Assembly: GCA_009843815.1 (NCBI GenBank)
Contig: VYCS01000008.1
Coordinates: forward strand, 1-54,540
Length of the DNA: 54,540 nt
Direction: 5' to 3'
Source of the DNA: Cenarchaeum sp. SB0675_bin_21
Lineage (GTDB): Archaea; Thermoproteota; Nitrososphaeria; Nitrososphaerales; Nitrosopumilaceae
Positions 50,995 through 54,540 of the stretch are shown one piece after another (position 1 is the first letter of the stretch; each line of letters opens with the position of its first letter). A program made the translations under genes and the position numbers. The notes beneath the pieces were generated by a model that saw only the letters and a program-made list of their open reading frames with translations, was not told the origin of the DNA and ran no database searches.

Positions 50995-52381
50995 CCGCGG
51001 TTATTACAGAGAATGCGGTAAGTACTAAATCTACGCGACCATCCATACCATGTCTGGCGTTTATGCCGGTTATAGACAGTCTATCGCCCTGCTTAAAATC
51101 TGCAGCCAAGAGGGCCTGATTGCGCCATCCTTTGACCCACATCTCTTTGGAGTCATCGCCCACATACATCTCCAAGAGTTGTATAGACTCGCCGCTACGG
51201 GTCTGCACATCACGCACCACCGGGTTTTGTAGTACTATAACCTCTATGCAATAGTCTTCACCAGGCTCGGCATCACCAATCCGGGTTCGTATGGCCTCTT
51301 TTGTTGGTATACTAAAGTCATCCTCCATGTTACGAATGTATGCATCCTCTTCCAGAGTGATGGATTTACCATATGCTTTTGTGGGCTGACATTCTATGAC
51401 ATCATTCTCGCGGCATTTTATGGAGTGATTTGCCTGATCCATCAAAAAGTAGAGTATCTTGGCAGAGTCTACACATAACAAAAGATTGTTGCTTCGTTCG
51501 TTGGCAGATATTGAAATTATACGTAATGTTAGTGGGTCTTTAAGATCTCCATCTATCAATATCTGAGTTGAGTCGTTTCCATGTATCTCTAAATCCTGTT
51601 GTCCTTGTTTTCCCCGTACCCCTAAAAGTTTCACTTTGGCTTTAGGTTTTATCATCTTCGGCATTGCAGAATCATCCAAGCCCCAAAGGACCACCCTGTA
51701 GCTTGTGCCATTCTCTCCACGAATCCGCATTCTTAGTGCCGTGCTAGGCATACCCCGACTATTGGTAAAGTTCATGGTACTCACCATGCCGTCCAACTCC
51801 CCAGCTACTATGGCATCACGATCCGCCTCGGTTATATCAATCGGGTCTACAGCCATGTCGTCTATGCCGGGTATATCAGGTAGATCATCTACAGTCTCAA
51901 TCTGGCCGCCATCTCCCAAGTTTATATTCAATCCGCCATTATTATCACTCCTTACATAGCCACCAGATATGCGAATGGCATCTCCAGGTTTGAGACCATC
52001 TAGTACAGCCAAGGACGCCACAGCATCCCACATCTTAACTGGACATCTTGTGTTCTCATCATAGACGGTCATGGTACGCAAGGCCAATGGTGAGTTATCC
52101 TTGCGTGTGAGATTTTTTGTTTTGGATACGCCCATTACACGGACCTCCACCTGTATATCCTTGGCTCCCGAATAGATATCCTTAAGTTTCATCTGTGAAT
52201 CCAATGGTTCAGAGAGTTGTACGCCAGCATCGGACGCCACCAGAAACAAGGCGCCCTGATCAGTAAGATAGCCAGCACCAATGTGTCGTTTTTTTATCTC
52301 TATCTGGTGAAGTATATCATCACGAGTAAGATTTGAATTTGATTCCAAAAGCTTGCTCATCAAGACTTCAAAGTCATCCAT
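50972..52381 (-). CDS. rpa: Replication protein A-type ssDNA-binding protein
   Basis: A 469-residue protein with at least three OB folds in series (around residues 60-160, 170-260 and 350-460), for example VRVMGVSKTKNLTRKDNSPLALRTMTVYDENTRCPVKMWD and MEMYVGDDSKEMWVKGWRN-type strands. It coats single-stranded DNA in replication and repair. The start MDDFEVLMSKLLESNSNLTRDDILHQIEIKK is chosen over a codon 20 residues upstream. It overlaps the end of the Lhr-like gene by 23 bases. Confidence 0.9.
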   Translation of the reverse strand: MDDFEVLMSKLLESNSNLTRDDILHQIEIKKRHIGAGYLTDQGALFLVASDAGVQLSEPLDSQMKLKDIYSGAKDIQVEVRVMGVSKTKNLTRKDNSPLALRTMTVYDENTRCPVKMWDAVASLAVLDGLKPGDAIRISGGYVRSDNNGGLNINLGDGGQIETVDDLPDIPGIDDMAVDPIDITEADRDAIVAGELDGMVSTMNFTNSRGMPSTALRMRIRGENGTSYRVVLWGLDDSAMPKMIKPKAKVKLLGVRGKQGQQDLEIHGNDSTQILIDGDLKDPLTLRIISISANERSNNLLLCVDSAKILYFLMDQANHSIKCRENDVIECQPTKAYGKSITLEEDAYIRNMEDDFSIPTKEAIRTRIGDAEPGEDYCIEVIVLQNPVVRDVQTRSGESIQLLEMYVGDDSKEMWVKGWRNQALLAADFKQGDRLSITGINARHGMDGRVDLVLTAFSVITAATDPKTL

Positions 52382-52662
52382 ATGAGATTTGATATTTTTA
52401 GTATAATTAAGACTTGCTAAAATTATGTCCTCCAGAAACACCTGTGTGTTTATATAATGATATATGATTGAAAAAGTCTGCGATTATGTCTCCGGTATGG
52501 GAGTGACATCATGTATTTTAGCTGCATCTATGGCATCTATGTTATGTAGAGATTTTGATTATACTTTAAAGATCGTATGTTGACAATCCCATATACACTA
52601 GTAAACATTCTGTACAACATAGTGATTAGTTAAATTGGTGAAATATTTTGTATATAGATATA

Positions 52663-53607
52663 ATGAAGAGTATCTCTGCAACCAACCTCTCAAAATCATA
52701 TGGGGATTTGGTTGCAGTAAATGGTATAGACATTCAAGTAGAAGCAGGGCACGCCTTTGGTTTTTTGGGATCTAATGGTGCTGGAAAATCTACAACCATA
52801 AAGATGCTCACCACACTAATTCAGCCCACCCGAGGCAAATTGGATATTCTAGGAATAGATGCTCTTCGAAATCCTCTAAAGGTTAGAGACAGAATAGGAG
52901 TCGTACTGCAGCAGCCCAGCTATGAGCCCACTTTAAGTGTAGAAAAGTCACTAACAAAGTATGGTATGATGTGGAATATGTCTTCGGATGAACGGCAAAG
53001 ACGGGCAGAGCAACTGTTGCACGACTTTGAACTGACCAATTTAAAAAAGAGAAGAAATGAGGATTTGTCCATAGGGCAACGACGACGTGTGCAAGTTGCT
53101 CGTGAATTTATGCACGATATGGACCTGCTGTTTTTGGATGAGCCAACCGTGGGATTGGATCCCGCAGCCAGAAGAAGTCTGCTGGACTACCTTAAAGAGA
53201 AGGTGAGGGGTGGCCTGACCATATTTTACACCACACATGTACTCAGTGAGGCCGACTATCTATGTGATGAGATCGCCATTATAAAAGAGGGAGAGATATT
53301 GGTGTCAGATACTCCCTCATCCATCAAAAAAAAGATGAGGCGTAAAAAAATCATAACTCTGCGCACCAACGTCAACGATACGACGGCCAGGGAGGTTCTG
53401 ACAGGAATAAACGACTGCACAGTGGAGAGTGGTATGGGAGCACATGTTGTAATTGAGTCCACTGAACCAGAAGAGACACTGCTGAGGGTGTTGAGCCGCT
53501 TGCATCAAAATAATATAAAAATGCGCGAGATATCTGCTGAGGCAGCGACACTTGAAGATATATTTTTGGAGACTGTAGGTAATGCACCCCATAATTCGAC
53601 TGATTAA
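52663..53607 (+). CDS. ABC transporter ATP-binding protein (DrrA-like)
   Basis: A 314-residue ATPase. Walker A is GSNGAGKST (residues 36-44), the signature is LSIGQRRRVQVAREFM, and Walker B is LLFLDEPTVGLDP, with the switch histidine in FYTTHVLSEA. The C-terminal about 90 residues match the extension of DrrA/CcmA-type exporters. It works with the downstream permease, with which it overlaps by 26 bases. The substrate is unknown; drugs, lipids or polysaccharide are typical of the family. Confidence 0.93.
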   Translation: MKSISATNLSKSYGDLVAVNGIDIQVEAGHAFGFLGSNGAGKSTTIKMLTTLIQPTRGKLDILGIDALRNPLKVRDRIGVVLQQPSYEPTLSVEKSLTKYGMMWNMSSDERQRRAEQLLHDFELTNLKKRRNEDLSIGQRRRVQVAREFMHDMDLLFLDEPTVGLDPAARRSLLDYLKEKVRGGLTIFYTTHVLSEADYLCDEIAIIKEGEILVSDTPSSIKKKMRRKKIITLRTNVNDTTAREVLTGINDCTVESGMGAHVVIESTEPEETLLRVLSRLHQNNIKMREISAEAATLEDIFLETVGNAPHNSTD

Positions 53608-54343
53608 TAGAAATCTGACTGTATCTTTGAATCCTGGATTTCTGCTTTGGCAGGTCATCTTTCCATTGATCTATATATTTATAGCTGGTTTTGCCTACAC
53701 AACCCTCATACCTAGTGTGCCGTACGGTGTGGCCACCGTAGGGTATCCAGCATACCTGGCCACAGGCATGATCGGTTTTAACATAATGAATAGTACGCTG
53801 GTATCAGGTCTTTTAATCTGGAATGACCGTCGGCATGGAATGTTTGAGCAGATAATGTCTGGACCCTTTACACGAATGCAGTATGTCATTGCCAACATAT
53901 GTACAATTGGCATAATCGGTATAGTTAGCGCGGTATTAATTATACTGGTGGGATTTCCTGTATTTCAGGAGTCTGTGGAATTTTCCGTATATACAGTGCC
54001 AATTTTAGTGATAGCGTCCATATCAGGATCAGTACTGTTTGGGTCTCTAGCCTCAATTATATCCACAAGAATAAGATCCAGTGAGAGTTTTAATGTCATA
54101 CTAAATACGACGTTTCTTTTTTTGGCTTTTGCCAGTACGGCCTTTTATCCTGCGCAAGGGGCTCCTCCAGAATTGAGTGCAATCTTTTACGCTAGTCCCC
54201 TAACATATCTAGTGGATAGCATAAGAGCGGGAATATTTGGTGGCATAACGGAGATTATATTAATTGAGATGTCAATTTTGGTGGTTTTAGCGGCAGTATT
54301 GTTTACGGTAGCAACCAAAATGATGACAAAGTTGAACTTTTAG
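53582..54343 (+). CDS. ABC-2 type transporter permease
   Basis: A 253-residue integral membrane protein with six predicted helices. The ABC-2 region (WNDRRHGMFEQIMSGPFTRMQYVIANI and STAFYPAQGAPPELSAIFYASPLTYLVDSIRAGIFG) is typical of DrrB-type permeases. It pairs with the ATPase gene upstream to form an exporter in the cytoplasmic membrane. Confidence 0.92.
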   Translation: MHPIIRLINRNLTVSLNPGFLLWQVIFPLIYIFIAGFAYTTLIPSVPYGVATVGYPAYLATGMIGFNIMNSTLVSGLLIWNDRRHGMFEQIMSGPFTRMQYVIANICTIGIIGIVSAVLIILVGFPVFQESVEFSVYTVPILVIASISGSVLFGSLASIISTRIRSSESFNVILNTTFLFLAFASTAFYPAQGAPPELSAIFYASPLTYLVDSIRAGIFGGITEIILIEMSILVVLAAVLFTVATKMMTKLNF

Positions 54344-54540
54344 TTGAACTATATGTTTAAAGGTGCACTACAAAGTTTAAATGTATAATTTTTTTATTGT
54401 TTTTGAATATTCAGTATAAATTTGGCCATATTACAGATACAAACTTCAAAAATAGTCTAATATTCGTGTAGAATAGCCACACTATACAATACTTGGGTTT
54501 GGCATTATGTATGTTAATATTTGACTCTACTGTACACGAT

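Noticed and set aside
54344-54540. Gene at the right edge
   Set aside because: AT-rich sequence with no frame of useful length or promoter-gene pair visible.

Overview
The window looks like a chromosome segment of an ammonia-oxidising archaeon (Thaumarchaeota/Nitrososphaerota, Nitrosopumilales-like). Archaeal core genes are present (ribosomal protein S19e, PDCD5-type DNA-binding protein, TiaS, Dph2, LSm, an RPA-type single-strand binding protein, an Lhr-type helicase). So are traits typical of that group: an A-type haem-copper oxidase with a multi-domain blue-copper protein, cobalamin biosynthesis, F420 enzymes, and secreted proteins carrying the thaumarchaeal tryptophan-rich 'WW-ADG-ISDDEF' tail motif. 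The DNA is moderately AT-rich, ORFs often overlap by 1-14 bases, and several promoters show an archaeal TATA box close to the start codon.

Layout. 1-4.3 kb: leftward histidine operon hisG-hisD-hisC plus a HAD phosphatase. 4.5-6.8 kb: topoisomerase-type zinc-finger protein, nitrilase-family amidohydrolase, tautomerase, rhomboid protease. 7.2-10 kb: two overlapping secreted thaumarchaeal proteins. 10-13 kb: Dph2, a decayed DDE-transposase fragment, TiaS, and an initiator tRNA-Met with a 15-nt D-loop intron. 13.4-16.3 kb: PQQ-type sugar dehydrogenase, then a TnpB element with perfect 25-bp terminal inverted repeats and an 8-bp target duplication. 16.4-20.9 kb: thiolase, DUF35 partner, small zinc ribbon, a large HTH/ATP-cone/NrdD-like protein, PDCD5 and S19e. 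21-25.4 kb: terminal oxidase cluster (split subunit II, subunit I, two-domain cupredoxin, short haem A synthase). 25.4-27.4 kb: a second TnpB element, with 28-bp inverted repeats, an imperfect 8-bp target duplication and an in-frame stop. 27.4-31.5 kb: methyltransferase, histidine phosphatase, F420:NADP oxidoreductase, small membrane protein, PPOX/FDOR flavoprotein, aminotransferase, tRNA-Arg. 31.6-36.8 kb: ATP-grasp/M20 fusion, TnpB relics, an SDR, a DUF59/PqqD-like protein, MtnA. 36.9-44.1 kb: sugar-phosphate isomerase and cobalamin genes cbiA, cbiC, cbiX, cbiG, cbiD. 44.2-54.3 kb: epimerase, metK, LSm, GNAT, RadB-like ATPase, Lhr-like helicase, RPA and an ABC-2 exporter.

How the genes fit together. 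The oxidase cluster makes a complete electron-accepting module: blue-copper donor, CuA subunit, catalytic subunit, haem A maturation. The cobalamin genes cover cobalt insertion and several corrin-ring steps, and MetK supplies the SAM they use. Thiolase and DUF35 are the usual archaeal pair for acetoacetyl-CoA chemistry. The most unusual points are: TnpB genes inside inverted-repeat elements with 8-bp target duplications and no transposase of their own; a DNA-binding protein built on an apparently inactive anaerobic ribonucleotide reductase; an ATP-grasp ligase fused to an M20 domain with altered metal ligands; and the intron in the initiator tRNA.
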